Shown: positions 63,021 to 64,000 of the stretch, piece by piece
Numbering within the stretch: the first letter of the stretch is position 1
How the letters are laid out: each line of letters opens with the position of its first letter
Source of the DNA: Sphingomonas sp. YR710
GTDB lineage: Bacteria > Pseudomonadota > Alphaproteobacteria > Sphingomonadales > Sphingomonadaceae
Direction: 5' to 3'
DNA length: 64,000 nucleotides
NCBI RefSeq assembly: GCF_900101455.1
Contig: NZ_FMZJ01000017.1
Span: forward strand, 1 to 64,000
Program-made: the position numbers and the translations under genes
Notes under the pieces: generated by a model
Seen by the model: the letters and a program-made list of their open reading frames with translations, nothing else
The model's database searches: none
What the model was told of the DNA's origin: nothing

Positions 63021-64000
63021 CTACCGCCCCTCGACAATCCCGCGCGCCTGATCGAGCCGGTCGGCATATGCGCTTAGCACCTCGCCGGTGAGCTTCGCAT
63101 AGAGATCGGCGTCGGCGAAGCGGCGCTCCTCAATCGCTTCGCGCACGCCGGGCAGGGTCTTGGCGCCATAGCCGGTGAAGCGGCCGGGGGCGTAGATCAG
63201 ATTCTTGTACCAATCGCGTCCCGGCAGCCCGCGTTCGGATAGCAGGAGCTGGTCGATATCGCGCAGCGCGGCGTTGAGCCTGGCGCGGGCGGCGGGGGAG
63301 AGGGCGGCGCCCTTCGCCGCATAGGCTGTGTCATAGGCGGCGGCGCTTTTCTTCAGCTTTTCGACCGCGTTGGCGAGCGGGGCAAGTTCGATGAACGGCG
63401 TCATCGCCTCCGCGCGCGGCGCGCTGATGGGGTGCAGCGGATCGGCGGCAAGGCCGAATGCGCCCTTCTTCAGCAGCGCCTCACGCTTGCCATCCTCGGC
63501 GCGGCGATCGTCCGCCAGCTTGCGGACCTCGTCGAGATAGCGCGCCACCGTCGCCGCGAAGTCGCCGAAGCGCTGCGGCGGCGTATCGGCATCGGCGATG
63601 CGCAACACGATATGGCCGATCGTCTTCGACAGCACCGCACCATAAACGAGGCCGGGATCGTCCCATTTGGTCACATGATCGAAGCTGTCATAGACCGAAT
63701 GATAGACGCCGCCCGATTCATCCTCGCCGCCATAGCCGATGTTGAGCGCGGACAGGCCGAGATGCTGGAGGAAGGATGAGTAATCCGATCCCGATCCGAG
63801 CGCACCGATCGGCAGGTCGTCGCCGGCTTCGGCGGCCTTCAGCGCCGCCTCGTCGGAACGGCCGATCTTGTCATAGGCATCGGCGCGGATCTTCGCGCGC
63901 TTGCGATCGAGGACGCTGACTTTGGTTTCCGGATCGGTGATCCCGCCGGCGACATCGTTCACCAGATGCTGCCAGTCATGGCTGCCCTCGGCGCCGAGCA
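63021..64000 (-). CDS. M28 family peptidase (GCPII-like), C-terminal part
   Basis: The gene runs off the right edge; about 326 residues are visible. LGAEGSHDWQHLVNDV, DYSSFLQHLGLSALNIGYGG and GGVYHSVYDSFDHVTKWDDP (a metal-site His in YHSVYD) are the glutamate-carboxypeptidase-II-like pattern. The last 130 residues resemble a transferrin-receptor-like dimerisation domain. It is probably an exported zinc peptidase releasing C-terminal Glu or other residues. The N-terminus, including any signal peptide, is not in the window. Confidence 0.85.
   Translation of the reverse strand, partial: LGAEGSHDWQHLVNDVAGGITDPETKVSVLDRKRAKIRADAYDKIGRSDEAALKAAEAGDDLPIGALGSGSDYSSFLQHLGLSALNIGYGGEDESGGVYHSVYDSFDHVTKWDDPGLVYGAVLSKTIGHIVLRIADADTPPQRFGDFAATVARYLDEVRKLADDRRAEDGKREALLKKGAFGLAADPLHPISAPRAEAMTPFIELAPLANAVEKLKKSAAAYDTAYAAKGAALSPAARARLNAALRDIDQLLLSERGLPGRDWYKNLIYAPGRFTGYGAKTLPGVREAIEERRFADADLYAKLTGEVLSAYADRLDQARGIVEGR

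Overview
The window looks like chromosome from an alphaproteobacterium of the family Sphingomonadaceae (Sphingomonas, Sphingobium or Rhizorhabdus type). The basis is the high GC content, strong codon bias toward GATCG-rich codons, many exported proteins and RND pumps, a TonB-dependent receptor next to a Rieske oxygenase, and several dispersed hairpin repeats of the kind common in sphingomonad intergenic DNA. No species can be named from the sequence alone. No CRISPR array, rRNA or intact insertion sequence was seen.

Layout. 1-6 kb: start of dxs (minus), a TPR protein with a HupE/UreJ_2 membrane protein, two convergent genes that together make one DUF4331 protein, a small TPR-like protein and a YpfJ-type zinc metallopeptidase. 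6-12.3 kb: a minus-strand tripartite RND efflux operon (outer-membrane factor, unusually short adaptor, CusA/CzcA-type pump) and a TetR regulator. 12.4-15.4 kb: thiolase and SDR dehydrogenase (acyl-CoA metabolism), then a GST. 15.5-23 kb: housekeeping and hypothetical genes, including an M3 oligopeptidase, the HslV-like proteasome homologue Anbu, a CAP-domain protein, an ABC-2 exporter and a DUF2383 protein. 23-31 kb: a catabolic and uptake cluster (SDR, FCD-type GntR regulator, KstD-like flavoprotein, Rieske oxygenase alpha subunit, TonB receptor, SMP-30 lactonase). 31.5-33.2 kb: three small exported proteins, two of them tandem paralogues, then tRNA-Arg(CCT). 33.5-40.6 kb: a FAS1/MaoC-like dehydratase and a complete TetR-OMF-MFP-RND operon. 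40.7-47.3 kb: a Baeyer-Villiger-type monooxygenase with TetR, a cytochrome P450 with divergent TetR, a cupin and a VOC protein.

47.3-50.9 kb is a decayed island on the 3' side of tRNA-Leu(CAG). It holds an apparently intact hipBA toxin-antitoxin pair with three regularly spaced palindromic operators, a frameshifted and internally deleted abiEi antitoxin that keeps its inverted-repeat operator, and a composite scar of a P4-type integrase joined to an excisionase. 51-64 kb is core genome: an NDUFA9-like protein, uppP, and gltD and gltB split by a DUF2059 gene and an MNT/HEPN toxin-antitoxin pair, followed by an exported metalloprotease, a GST, a DUF1801 protein and the C-terminal part of an M28 peptidase running off the right edge.

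How the genes work together. The catabolic genes at 12-15, 23-31 and 40-47 kb are consistent with uptake (TonB receptor), oxygenation (Rieske, BVMO, P450), dehydrogenation (KstD-like FAD enzyme, SDRs), lactone hydrolysis (SMP-30) and thiolytic cleavage of a hydrophobic or polycyclic substrate. The substrate itself cannot be read from the sequence. Two RND systems with their regulators probably handle toxic compounds. The most notable observations are the MNT/HEPN module translationally chained into gltB, the fossil defence island with intact operators, and the short RND adaptor.
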